Positions 25,909 to 34,312 of a DNA stretch of 35,356 nucleotides are shown piece after piece. The position numbers were made by a program, and so were the translations under genes. The notes below the pieces were generated by a model, which was not told where the DNA came from, did no database searches, and saw only the letters and a program-made list of their open reading frames with translations. This DNA comes from an uncultured Rivibacter sp. (GTDB lineage: Bacteria > Pseudomonadota > Gammaproteobacteria > Burkholderiales > Burkholderiaceae): NCBI GenBank assembly GCA_946480925.1, contig CAMLLU010000060.1:1-35356 (forward strand). Reading direction: 5' to 3'. Position 1 is the first letter of the stretch. Each line of letters starts with the position of its first letter.

Positions 25909-26553
25909 ATGATCCCGCTGAAGACTCCTGAAGGCCAACAGGAATTGACCCGGCGTACCCACGGCCTGAGCCAGAAGCACCGCACCATCCTGCTGCTGGT
26001 GGACGGCCGGCGCACGCTCGACGAGGTGATGAACCTGGCGCAGCATGCCGGTGCCACCCCCAAGCACTTCGAGGAACTGCTGGTGCTGGGGCTGGTGCTG
26101 GTGCCGGAGCAAGCCGTTGCGGATCTCGCTGCCGGGCCCATCGGGGAAGTGGACATCCCGCTGCATACCGGTCTCACGCTGCCACCGCCCGAGGAGGACG
26201 TGACGACCACAACCCAGGCCGCGCAGACGCTCGAAAAGGTCGCCCCCATCGCGTCGGGCGCCGTGAACGAAGCGGCCCTGCTGCTGGAGTCAGCGCGCGA
26301 AACGCTGATCGAGATGCTGAAGATCGCCGCCCCGGTGACCGGTGCGCTCACAGTGATGAAGCTGCGCCGCGCGCAGGGCCGGGAAGAACTGGCCGACTTG
26401 CTGTACGAGGTGCAAACCAAGGTGGAGCGGTCGCGAACCAAGCCGGCCGACGTGGACCGCACGCTGCAGCACGCCCGCGAGTTGCTGTTCGGCAGCAGCC
26501 TGCATGACGAAGACCTACCATTGAGCGGACCCTACGCGCAGCAGCCGGCATGA
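25909..26553 (+). CDS. Hypothetical protein with N-terminal winged-helix-like domain
   Basis: 214 aa, not assigned. The N-terminal 80 residues (RRTHGLSQKHRTILLLVDGRRTLDEVMNLA and ELLVLGLV, shown in parts) resemble the short winged-helix-like domain found in some betaproteobacterial signalling proteins, with the LLLVDG-R-T-L-E-V pattern. The rest is helical and charged, with no membrane segment. The ATG at 25909 was chosen; an ORF start at 25822 is not supported by a ribosome site. It is divergent from icmF, with the palindrome between them, and is followed by coaX in the same direction. Confidence 0.65.
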   Translation: MIPLKTPEGQQELTRRTHGLSQKHRTILLLVDGRRTLDEVMNLAQHAGATPKHFEELLVLGLVLVPEQAVADLAAGPIGEVDIPLHTGLTLPPPEEDVTTTTQAAQTLEKVAPIASGAVNEAALLLESARETLIEMLKIAAPVTGALTVMKLRRAQGREELADLLYEVQTKVERSRTKPADVDRTLQHARELLFGSSLHDEDLPLSGPYAQQPA

Positions 26554-26610
26554 GCTGCGGCTTGCGCCGCACCGCGGCACCGAGCTAACCCGGCGGCGCG
26601 ATCCGACTTC

Positions 26611-27390
26611 ATGAGCTTTCTCGCCATCGACATCGGCAATACGCGCCTCAAGTGGGCGCAATACGCGGCGCCCCATCCCGGCGCCGCGCTGCTGGCGCAT
26701 GGCGCAGCGTTCCTCGAGACCATCGACCACCTCACCGACGCCGATCGCGACGGCGAGTGGGCCAAACTCGCACCGCCCAGCAGCATGCTGGGTTGTTGCG
26801 TGGCGGGAGACGCGGTGCGCCACCGCGTCGAAGAACAGCTCGAGCTGTGGGACCTCTCGCCCAGCTGGGCCGTTTCAACAGCCGGCGAGGCCGGCATCAC
26901 CAACGGCTACGACCATCCCGGTCGGCTGGGCACGGACCGCTGGGTCGCGCTCATCGGCGCACGCTGGCGCCTGCTCGATGCGGGGCACAAGGGGCCGGCG
27001 CTGGTGGTGATGGTGGGCACTGCCGTGACGGTGGACGCGCTCGACGCCAGCGGCCACTTCCTGGGCGGTTTCATCCTGCCGGGCCACGGCATCATGCTGC
27101 GCTCGCTCGAAAGCGGCACCGCCGGCCTGCGGGTGCCCACCGGCGAGGTGACCGAGTTCCCCTCCAACACCAGCGATGCACTTACCAGCGGCGGCACCTA
27201 TGCCATCACGGGGGCCATCGAGCGCATGCACCGCAGCATCACGCAGCGCTGCGGCGCCGCGCCGCGCTGCATCGTCACAGGTGGCGCGGGCTGGAAGGTG
27301 GCGCCCTACCTGGGCATCCAGTACGAGCTGGTCGAGAGCCTGATCTTCGACGGGCTGCTGGCGATTGCGCAGCAGCGCGGGCTTCGTTAG
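26611..27390 (+). CDS. coaX: Type III pantothenate kinase
   Basis: 259 aa. First step of coenzyme A synthesis, phosphorylating pantothenate; the CoaX class is potassium-dependent and not feedback-inhibited by CoA. The ASKHA-fold motifs are visible: phosphate loop DIGNTRLKW (7-15), the pantothenate-binding segment [13 protein letters not shown] (99-111) with the catalytic Asp in GTDRW, and the second phosphate motif GTAVTVD (136-142), followed by [11 protein letters not shown]. Convergent with hslU, 9 bp between stops, with no terminator seen. It is not next to birA here. Confidence 0.96.
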   Translation: MSFLAIDIGNTRLKWAQYAAPHPGAALLAHGAAFLETIDHLTDADRDGEWAKLAPPSSMLGCCVAGDAVRHRVEEQLELWDLSPSWAVSTAGEAGITNGYDHPGRLGTDRWVALIGARWRLLDAGHKGPALVVMVGTAVTVDALDASGHFLGGFILPGHGIMLRSLESGTAGLRVPTGEVTEFPSNTSDALTSGGTYAITGAIERMHRSITQRCGAAPRCIVTGGAGWKVAPYLGIQYELVESLIFDGLLAIAQQRGLR

Positions 27391-27399
27391 TAGCCGCCG

Positions 27400-28740
27400 C
27401 TAGAGGATGTAGCGCGACAGGTCCTCGTTCTTCGACAGGTCGCCGAGCTTGCCGTCCACATACGCGGCGTCGATCGTCACCGTCTGGCCGCCGAGCCTCG
27501 GTGCGTCGAAGCTCACTTCGTCGAGCAGGCGCTCCATCACGGTGGAAAGCCTCCGTGCACCGATGTTTTCGGTCCGCTCGTTCACGTCATAGGCAATCTG
27601 CGCCAGCCGACGGATCGCCTCGGGTTTGAAGTCGATGGTCACGCCCTCGGTAGCCAGCAGTGCCTGGTATTGCTTAGCCAGGCTCGCGTGCGTGGTCGTG
27701 AGGATGGCCTCGAAGTCATCCACCGACAGCGACCCCAGCTCGACGCGGATCGGGAAGCGCCCCTGCAGCTCGGGGATCAGGTCGCTCGGTTTCGACAGAT
27801 GGAACGCGCCCGATGCGATGAACAGGATGTGATCGGTCTTCACCATGCCGTACTTGGTGTTGACCGTGGTGCCTTCCACCAGCGGCAGCAGGTCGCGCTG
27901 CACGCCCTGGCGCGACACGTCGGCCCCGCCCGCTTCGGAGCGCGAAGCCACCTTGTCGATCTCGTCGATGAAGACGATGCCGTTCTGCTCCGCATTGGCC
28001 ACCGCCTGCGTCTTCAGCTCGTCCTCGTTGACCAGCTTGGCGGCCTCTTCATCGATCAGGAGTTTCAGCGCCTCGGCGATCTTCAGCTTGCGCGTCTTGC
28101 GCTTGGGGCCGCCCAGGTTGGCGAACATGCCGCGCAGTTGCTCGGCCATGTCTTCCATGCCGGGCGGGCCCATGATTTCGAGCGCTGCGCGCGGCTCGGC
28201 CACTTCGATCTCGATTTCCTTGTCGTCGAGCGTGCCTTCGCGAAGGCGCTTGCGCATCACCTGGCGCGCGGTGTTGTCAGTGGGGGCCGATTCCGCCGGC
28301 GTGAGCCCGAAGCCGGCACTGCGCGGCGGCGGCACCAGCACATCGAGCACGCGCTCTTCGGCAGCGTCTTCGGCGCGGGCGCGGTTGGCGCGCACCGCCG
28401 CTTCGCGGGCCTGCTTCACCGCCATGTCGACCAGGTCGCGCACGATGGTGTCCACGTCCTTGCCGACGTAACCCACTTCGGTGAACTTGGTGGCCTCCAC
28501 CTTGATGAAGGGCGCGTCGGCCAGGCGCGCCAGCCGGCGGGCTATTTCGGTTTTGCCCACGCCCGTGGGGCCGATCATCAGGATGTTCTTCGGCGTGATC
28601 TCGGAGCGCAGCTTTTCGTCCACCTGCTGGCGGCGCCAGCGGTTGCGCAGCGCGATGGCCACCGCACGCTTGGCGTCTTTCTGGCCGACGATGTGGCGGT
28701 CGAGCTCGGAGACGATCTCCTGAGGAGTCATGGTGCTCAT
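27400..28740 (-). CDS. hslU: ATP-dependent protease ATPase subunit HslU
   Basis: 446 aa. AAA+ unfoldase (ClpY) of the two-part HslVU protease, which degrades damaged or regulatory proteins. Walker [10 protein letters not shown] is at residues 57-65, the pore motif is in [13 protein letters not shown], and Walker B is in [11 protein letters not shown]. The family-typical C-terminus ends DLSRYIL, the tail that docks on HslV. An inserted I-domain lies at about 110-240. The ATG at 28740 follows 80 bp of intergenic DNA with a repeat array after hslV. No strong ribosome site is seen. Full length. Confidence 0.97.
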   Translation of the reverse strand: MSTMTPQEIVSELDRHIVGQKDAKRAVAIALRNRWRRQQVDEKLRSEITPKNILMIGPTGVGKTEIARRLARLADAPFIKVEATKFTEVGYVGKDVDTIVRDLVDMAVKQAREAAVRANRARAEDAAEERVLDVLVPPPRSAGFGLTPAESAPTDNTARQVMRKRLREGTLDDKEIEIEVAEPRAALEIMGPPGMEDMAEQLRGMFANLGGPKRKTRKLKIAEALKLLIDEEAAKLVNEDELKTQAVANAEQNGIVFIDEIDKVASRSEAGGADVSRQGVQRDLLPLVEGTTVNTKYGMVKTDHILFIASGAFHLSKPSDLIPELQGRFPIRVELGSLSVDDFEAILTTTHASLAKQYQALLATEGVTIDFKPEAIRRLAQIAYDVNERTENIGARRLSTVMERLLDEVSFDAPRLGGQTVTIDAAYVDGKLGDLSKNEDLSRYIL

Positions 28741-28746
28741 TTTTCA

Positions 28747-28820
28747 GTGACCTGTGACGGGTAAGTGGTGACCGGTGGCGTGTGACTGGTGCAAACCGAC
28801 TGGCTACCAGTCACGGGTCG

Positions 28821-28828
<8 letters not shown>
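28747..28828. repeat. GTGAC array phased at 7/14 bp between hslV and hslU
   Basis: GTGAC occurs at 28747, 28754, 28768 and 28782 (steps 7, 14, 14). The reverse GTCAC occurs at 28810 and 28824 (step 14), the second overlapping the hslV 3' end. The consensus of the main units is GTGAC-N-GGT. GTGACTGGT (28782-28790) and ACCAGTCAC (28806-28814) can form a 9-bp stem with a 15-nt loop. The array fills the 80-bp gap ahead of hslU. Confidence 0.6.
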
Positions 28829-29363
<535 letters not shown>

Positions 29364-29379
29364 AAGAGGGAGAGCTGGG

Positions 29380-29400
29380 GTTGAAGCGACAGGCTTCAAC
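29380..29400 (-). promoter_or_regulatory. Stem-loop in the hslV 5' leader
   Basis: GTTGAAGC (29380-29387), 5-nt loop, and GCTTCAAC (29393-29400): an 8-bp perfect stem about 16 bp before the hslV ATG. A stem-loop in the 5' leader of E. coli hslVU mRNA is reported to stabilise the transcript. Whether this one does the same is inference. Confidence 0.5.
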
Positions 29401-29449
29401 GGGAGGAGCAGCTTACGCGGCCGCTAAAACCTGTGCGGCAACAACGTCG

Positions 29450-31138
29450 CTAGACGTTGCGGACCTTGACGCGCGCGTGCTCGTTGATGCCCATCGCGCC
29501 ATAGAACAGCGCCACCAGGCGGTGCGCGTCTTCGAAGTTCACGGTGCGGTTTTCACCTCGCCGCGCCAGCACCCAGTTGAGCAGGTCGCCGGCTGCGATG
29601 AAGTCGACGCGGATCAGCTTGGAGCAGCTGACGTTGACGATGCTGGCGCCACCTAACTGCAACTGCAGTCGATCGAGCGTGGCGCCGATGTCGCCCACCA
29701 GTTGACCCGAGAGCTCGACGGTCGCCATCTGCACGACGCCGTCCTCCACCATCTGCGATTCGACAAAGCCGGTGGACACGTCGCTGATCACCGAAGAGGC
29801 TGGCGCTACGGTCGAACCACCGCCTTCGCTGACGCGCACCGAGCACTTGGCCGGCTCCCATGACGGCGGGGACACCTCGTAAGTGACGCAGTAGTCGATC
29901 GCCACCTCGTCGAACTGGTCGGGGCGATTGGCCAAGCGCAGCGCATCGAGCCGCAGCAGCCAGTACACCGGATCGGCATCACGCACGCCAGTGGGGGCGG
30001 TGTCTGCCAGCACGTTGAGCAGGCGGTCGCCGCCCAGCCAGCGCATTTCGACGGCCTGGCTGGCCCAGCCACGGAACAGCAGGCTCAGCTGGTGTGCCGC
30101 CTCGGCGTCAACGCTCTTCACGGCGCTCCAGTCGAGCACCCATGGCAGCGGCATCTGCAAGGTTTGCGAACGCAGCCGGGCCACCGCATCCATGTCGATC
30201 ACATCGGGCGAGACCCAACCGATCGAGCCGTCGACGCGCGGCGCACTGGAGCCGCGGGACGCGGGCTTTTCCTCGGCGGCGGCCTCGGCCACCAGCTTGG
30301 GCAGCGAAAACCACTGCGGAGCCGACCAGCCGAACTGCTGCGCGTAGTCGAGCGCCAGGCTTTCGAACTTGTGCTGCTGGCCGATCGCCCGGTAGAGGTC
30401 GAACAGCACGAGCCAGGTCTCGGCATGCTGGGAACGGCTGCCGCCCGGGCCTACCAGCGACGCAAGGGACTGCTCGCAGAGCTCGAAGTCGGCGTTGGCG
30501 AACGCGATCACCGCTTCGTCCAGCTCCGGATCATGGGCGATCTCGTTGACTTCGACGGCAAACGGGTTGGCAAAGTCGGCTGCCAGCGGCGTGGGAGACA
30601 GGGGTGACGACGGGGAGGTACCGCCGCCCCTCACCGCAACCGCCGGCGTGGGCGCTGCGGCTGGCGCTGCCGTGCCAGGCAGGTTCATCGGCTGCGTGGC
30701 GGCCTCGCCGATGGCGGCCGGTTGCGTGGGCGAGTTGTAGAACGACGACGGCCGCGCCGGGGCATGGCGGCTGGCTCCGAAGCCTTCGCCCACCATCTGC
30801 TGCTCGATCTCGTCGATCTTGGCCTTGACCGTGGCGTCGGCTCGGGCGGTATCCATCGCGCGTGGCTCGGAATCGTCGAGGTTCGACGAGCCGGCCAGCG
30901 CTGCCAAGCCGTCGCCCGACAGGCCTTCGCGGCGCACCTTGCGCAGCATGTCGAACTCGCGCTTGCGCACGAAGTCGTTGCGCCGCTTGCGCTCGATCAT
31001 CGCCTTGAGCTCGGACTTGGCGTACTCGCTCTCAGGCGCATCCTGGCGCGAACTGAGCTCTGCCCAGTCCGTGGCCGGGTTGGCCACGAACCTCACGACC
31101 TTGCGAAAAAAGCTCTCGCCGTCTTTGGGATCGGACAT
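29450..31138 (-). CDS. Protein with two STAS-like domains and a duplicated helical unit
   Basis: 562 aa. A basic N-terminus (1-70, KSELKAMIERKRRNDFVRKRE) is followed by a Pro/Ala/Ser-rich low-complexity region (about 120-185). A helical unit follows (about 240-280, TWLVLFDLYRAIGQQHKFES), then a STAS-like domain (about 305-385). A second helical unit (about 391-428, WLLRLDALRLANRPDQFDE) and a second STAS-like domain (about 460-560) complete it. STAS domains bind nucleotides or act as anti-anti-sigma switches. No Ser phosphosite is clear. No signal peptide or membrane segment. It lies between dksA and hslV on the same strand; function unknown. Confidence 0.78.
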   Translation of the reverse strand: MSDPKDGESFFRKVVRFVANPATDWAELSSRQDAPESEYAKSELKAMIERKRRNDFVRKREFDMLRKVRREGLSGDGLAALAGSSNLDDSEPRAMDTARADATVKAKIDEIEQQMVGEGFGASRHAPARPSSFYNSPTQPAAIGEAATQPMNLPGTAAPAAAPTPAVAVRGGGTSPSSPLSPTPLAADFANPFAVEVNEIAHDPELDEAVIAFANADFELCEQSLASLVGPGGSRSQHAETWLVLFDLYRAIGQQHKFESLALDYAQQFGWSAPQWFSLPKLVAEAAAEEKPASRGSSAPRVDGSIGWVSPDVIDMDAVARLRSQTLQMPLPWVLDWSAVKSVDAEAAHQLSLLFRGWASQAVEMRWLGGDRLLNVLADTAPTGVRDADPVYWLLRLDALRLANRPDQFDEVAIDYCVTYEVSPPSWEPAKCSVRVSEGGGSTVAPASSVISDVSTGFVESQMVEDGVVQMATVELSGQLVGDIGATLDRLQLQLGGASIVNVSCSKLIRVDFIAAGDLLNWVLARRGENRTVNFEDAHRLVALFYGAMGINEHARVKVRNV

Positions 31139-31199
31139 CAGGCGCTCGGTGGGCGGGGAGGGATGTGAATCGCGTTGGAGTGACTGGTGATGCCCGGGT

Positions 31200-32066
31200 T
31201 CAGTCGCCGAACATCTTCTGTTTCATCTCGCGGCGCTGCTGCGCTTCGAGAGACAGTGTAGCGGTGGGCCGAGCGATCAGGCGGCCCAGTCCGATGGGTT
31301 CGCCGGTTTCGTCGCAGTAGCCGTATTCGCCGGCGTCGATGCGGGCCAGCGCCTGTGAGATCTTCTTCAGCAGCTTGCGCTCGCGGTCGCGCGTGCGCAG
31401 CTCCAGCGCGTGCTCTTCCTCGATGGTGGCGCGGTCCGCCGGGTCGGGGACGATGGAGGTGTCCTCGCGCAGGTGTTCGGTGGTTTCGCCGGCGTTTTCG
31501 AGCAGGTCTTCACGCTGGCGCTGCAGCTTGGTGCGGAAGAACTCCAGCTGCTTGTCGTTCATGTATTCGCCGTCGGGCATGGCCAACACTTCGGCGTCGG
31601 TCAGCTCGTGGCCGGCCTTGGTCTTCCAGACGTTGGCCAGCTTGGGGTCCACCTTGATGGCGGGTTTGGGGAAATCGTTCACTACGGTGTTCATGGGTCG
31701 GCTGGGTATCCCCAGAGGTGCGGGTCGGGTCGCTGCCGCTGCAGGTGCCATCGGCGCCGGTGCAGGGGCAGGTTTGACATGAGCGGTCGTCGCCTTGGTG
31801 GCTGCCGCCACGGGTGTTTGCTCCTCGTGGCTGACAACCTTCGCGGCGGCTTTCGCAGCCGGCGCGGCAGCCGTCTTCGGGGCCGGTTTGACCGGAGCCT
31901 TGGCTGCTGCCGTCTTGCCGACCGGTTTGGTGGCTGCCGCTTTGGCCGGCGCCTTGGCGGCAGGCTGGGCCTTCGCGGTACCCGCGCTGCTCACAACCGT
32001 CGTCTTGGCGGCCGGCTTGGCTGCAGGCTTGGTGCTGGTTGCTCGCTGGGCCGTGGTCTTGCTCAC
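31200..32066 (-). CDS. dksA: RNA polymerase-binding transcription factor DksA with long Lys/Ala/Pro tail
   Basis: 288 aa, nearly twice E. coli DksA (151). It binds the secondary channel of RNA polymerase and, with ppGpp, mediates the stringent response. The DksA core (about 143-288) carries the coiled-coil tip motif DPADRA (208-213). The zinc-finger site keeps one Cys (Cys251) but has Thr254, Ser272 and Ala275 where E. coli has Cys. Residues 1-125 are an AlgP/histone-H1-like tail rich in PAAK and KAPAKAA units. The start is a GTG at 32066 with a strong site GAGGAG (32078-32073) 6 bp away. An internal ATG (residue 125) could give a normal-sized DksA. Confidence 0.93.
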   Translation of the reverse strand: MSKTTAQRATSTKPAAKPAAKTTVVSSAGTAKAQPAAKAPAKAAATKPVGKTAAAKAPVKPAPKTAAAPAAKAAAKVVSHEEQTPVAAATKATTAHVKPAPAPAPMAPAAAATRPAPLGIPSRPMNTVVNDFPKPAIKVDPKLANVWKTKAGHELTDAEVLAMPDGEYMNDKQLEFFRTKLQRQREDLLENAGETTEHLREDTSIVPDPADRATIEEEHALELRTRDRERKLLKKISQALARIDAGEYGYCDETGEPIGLGRLIARPTATLSLEAQQRREMKQKMFGD

Positions 32067-32093
32067 TGGGGTCTCCTCGCAACGGCTTTATAA

Positions 32094-32148
32094 CCTGCTC
32101 CGGCAGGCTCGGGCGCGCCTTCCTGCTCTTTTGGGCGCGCGGATTGTA
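32094..32148 (-). promoter_or_regulatory. Structured leader and possible promoter of dksA
   Basis: On the minus strand a TACAAT (32148-32143) can serve as the -10 element. Between it and the ribosome site are two stems, GCGCGCC (32140-32134) pairing with GGCGCGC (32119-32113), and CCTGC (32107-32103) with GCAGG (32098-32094). No good -35 is seen, so the promoter is tentative; the stems are directly visible. Confidence 0.4.
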
Positions 32149-32160
32149 GCCACGTTGCAC

Positions 32161-32195
32161 ACCCGGGCGAGCCCGGGTCCGTTGCGAGCCGCAAC
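32161..32195 (-). terminator. Tandem hairpins between cobW and dksA
   Basis: GTTGCG (32181-32186)-AGC-CGCAAC (32190-32195), and ACCCGGG (32161-32167)-CGAG-CCCGGGT (32172-32178). They lie within 40 bp after the stop of the CobW-type gene. No T-run on the minus strand, so the efficiency of termination is uncertain. Confidence 0.45.
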
Positions 32196-32200
32196 ACCCC

Positions 32201-33238
32201 TCAAGCCAGGCACTGCTCCAAGCCCTGCAGGAGGATGTCCTTGGGCAGGTCGACGCCGATGAACACCATCTTGCTGGTTCGCTTTTCTCCTTCGGCCCAT
32301 TTCGGACCGACGTCGCTGCCCATCAATTGGTGGACACCCTGAAACACCACCTTGCGGTCGAAGCCCTGCATGTTCAACACGCCCTTGTAGCGCAGCATGC
32401 GGGGGCCGTAGATCTGCACGATGGCGCCCAGGAAGTCCTCCAGCTTGGCCGGCACCAACGGCCGGTCGGCGCGGAACACGAAGCTTTTCACGTCGTCGTC
32501 GTGGGCATGGTGGTGCGGGTGATCGCAATGCTCGCCATGCTCATGATCGTGGTGATGGTGATGGTCGTGGTCATGCTCGTCGGCCGACAGGAAGTCCGGG
32601 TCGATCTCGAGCTTGGCGTTCAGGTTGAAGCCGCGCAGGTCGAACACTTCCGACAGCGGCATTTCGCCGAAATGCACCGCCTTTTGCGGCGCGCGGGGGT
32701 TCATGTGTTTCAGGCGGTGGATCAGCGCGTCCACCTCCTGCTGGGCCACCAGATCGGTCTTGCTGATGAAGATCTGGTCGGCAAAGCCCACCTGGCGGCG
32801 GGCCTCCTGGCGGTCGTTGAGCTGCTGTTCGGCGTGCTTGGCATCCACCAGCGTCAGGATGGAATCGAGCAGGAAGGCCTCGGCGATCTCGTCGTCCATG
32901 AAGAAGGTCTGCGCCACCGGGCCGGGGTCGGCCAGGCCGGTGGTTTCGATGACCACGCGCTCGAAGTCGAGCTCGCCCTTGCGCTTTTTCTCGGCCAGGT
33001 CGGCCAGCGTGGAGCGCAGGTCCTCGCGGATGGTGCAGCAGATGCATCCGTTGTTCATCTGGATGATCTGCTCCTTCGTGTCGGCCACCAGAATGTCGTT
33101 GTCGATGTTTTCCTCGCCGAACTCGTTTTCGATCACGGCGATCTTCTGGCCGTGTGCCTCGGTGAGCACGCGCTTGAGCAGGGTGGTCTTGCCCGAGCCC
33201 AGGAAGCCGGTGAGGATGGTGGCGGGGATGAGTGACAT
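32201..33238 (-). CDS. CobW/COG0523 family GTPase (metal chaperone type)
   Basis: 345 aa. G3E-family GTPase with Walker A GFLGSGKTT (11-19), metal-binding Cys65-Ile-Cys67-Cys68 (NGCICC), Asp/Thr switch (ETTGLADPGP) and SKTD (159-162). A His/Asp-rich linker (about 222-246) follows and then the C-terminal CobW_C domain. COG0523 proteins insert or deliver Zn, Co or Fe to target enzymes; the metal is not known here. The ATG at 33238 was chosen because MSLIPATILTG is the usual beginning; the open frame to 33301 has no support. It lies upstream of dksA on the same strand, an order often seen in Burkholderiales. Confidence 0.93.
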   Translation of the reverse strand: MSLIPATILTGFLGSGKTTLLKRVLTEAHGQKIAVIENEFGEENIDNDILVADTKEQIIQMNNGCICCTIREDLRSTLADLAEKKRKGELDFERVVIETTGLADPGPVAQTFFMDDEIAEAFLLDSILTLVDAKHAEQQLNDRQEARRQVGFADQIFISKTDLVAQQEVDALIHRLKHMNPRAPQKAVHFGEMPLSEVFDLRGFNLNAKLEIDPDFLSADEHDHDHHHHHDHEHGEHCDHPHHHAHDDDVKSFVFRADRPLVPAKLEDFLGAIVQIYGPRMLRYKGVLNMQGFDRKVVFQGVHQLMGSDVGPKWAEGEKRTSKMVFIGVDLPKDILLQGLEQCLA

Positions 33239-33439
33239 GGCTGTTCGGTCGGCGGCCGCGTTTGAAAGCGTCCAGATGGGGACGCGGAAAATGTTGATCA
33301 AGCCCCCCGGGCTGTCAAGCGCGCAATGCCGGCATCAGGGCCTGCGGGCGCAGCGGAGGGGCGCAGATAGTAGCGCCGCGCGTGCGCCGTCATGGCCTTG
33401 GGGTATTCTTGCGAGTCTCCCGACTGCCGACACCCCCTC

Positions 33440-34312
33440 GTGTCAGACACCCATCCTGGTCGGCCGCGCATGGCCGACAAGCGCACCCTCTTCGAGCGTC
33501 TGGTCGAATTCCTGTCGCCCGGGCCGGACTCGAAGGACGAACTCATCGAGACCCTGGCCGATGCCGAGCAGCGCGAGCTGATCGAACCCGAGTCCCGGAT
33601 CATGCTCGAAGGCGTGATCCGCATGGCCGACATGACCGCCGGCGACGTGATGGTGGCGGCCAAGCGCATGGACATGCTCGACATCGATGCGCCCTACGAG
33701 GACCTGCTGGGCATCGTCATCGGCACCGCGCATTCGCGTTTTCCCGTCTACGAAGGCGAGCGCGACAACATCATCGGCGTGTTGATGGCCAAGGACTTGC
33801 TCAAGCTGCAGCGCGCTCCCGAGCTGAACCTGCGCACGCTGTTGCGCCCGGCGGTGTTCGTGCCCGAATCCAAGAATCTCAACGAGTTGCTGCGCGACTT
33901 CCGCTCCAACCGCAACCACTTGGCCGTCGTGATCGACGAGTTCGGCAAGGTGGCCGGGCTCATCACCATCGAAGACGTGCTGGAAGAGATCGTCGGCGAG
34001 ATCGAGGACGAGTTCGACGACAAGAACGGCGAAAGCGCCGTCTTCACGCTGGCCGACGGCAGCCACCGCGTGGCTGGCGACGCACCGATCGCCGAGGTGA
34101 ACGGTGCCTTCGGCGCCAGCTTCCCGGACGACGAGTTCGACACCATCGGCGGCCTGGTGGCCCAGGAGCTGGGTCGTGTGCCGCGCCGTGGCGAATCGGT
34201 CGACGTGGGCGGTCTGCGCTTCACCGTGATGCTGGCCCGCGGCGGCGCCGTGCGCTGGTTCAAGGTGACGCCGGCGCCCGAGCATGGCGAAGCACCGGCG
34301 TCGCAACATTGA
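33440..34312 (+). CDS. corC: CorC/HlyC family protein with CBS domains
   Basis: 290 aa from a GTG at 33440; alternatives are ATG 33392 and ATG 33470. Similarity (VSDTHPGRP then RTLFERLVEFLSPGP) favours 33440, but no ribosome site is clear. A pair of CBS domains (about 70-190, SRFPVYEGERDNIIGVL and HLAVVIDEFGKVAGLITIED) is followed by a CorC_HlyC FAD-like domain (about 205-285). Lacks the DUF21 membrane domain, like E. coli CorC/YbeX. Implicated in Mg and Co resistance. The lnt gene follows with overlapping stop and start, as in the ybeX-lnt pair. Confidence 0.93.
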   Translation: MSDTHPGRPRMADKRTLFERLVEFLSPGPDSKDELIETLADAEQRELIEPESRIMLEGVIRMADMTAGDVMVAAKRMDMLDIDAPYEDLLGIVIGTAHSRFPVYEGERDNIIGVLMAKDLLKLQRAPELNLRTLLRPAVFVPESKNLNELLRDFRSNRNHLAVVIDEFGKVAGLITIEDVLEEIVGEIEDEFDDKNGESAVFTLADGSHRVAGDAPIAEVNGAFGASFPDDEFDTIGGLVAQELGRVPRRGESVDVGGLRFTVMLARGGAVRWFKVTPAPEHGEAPASQH

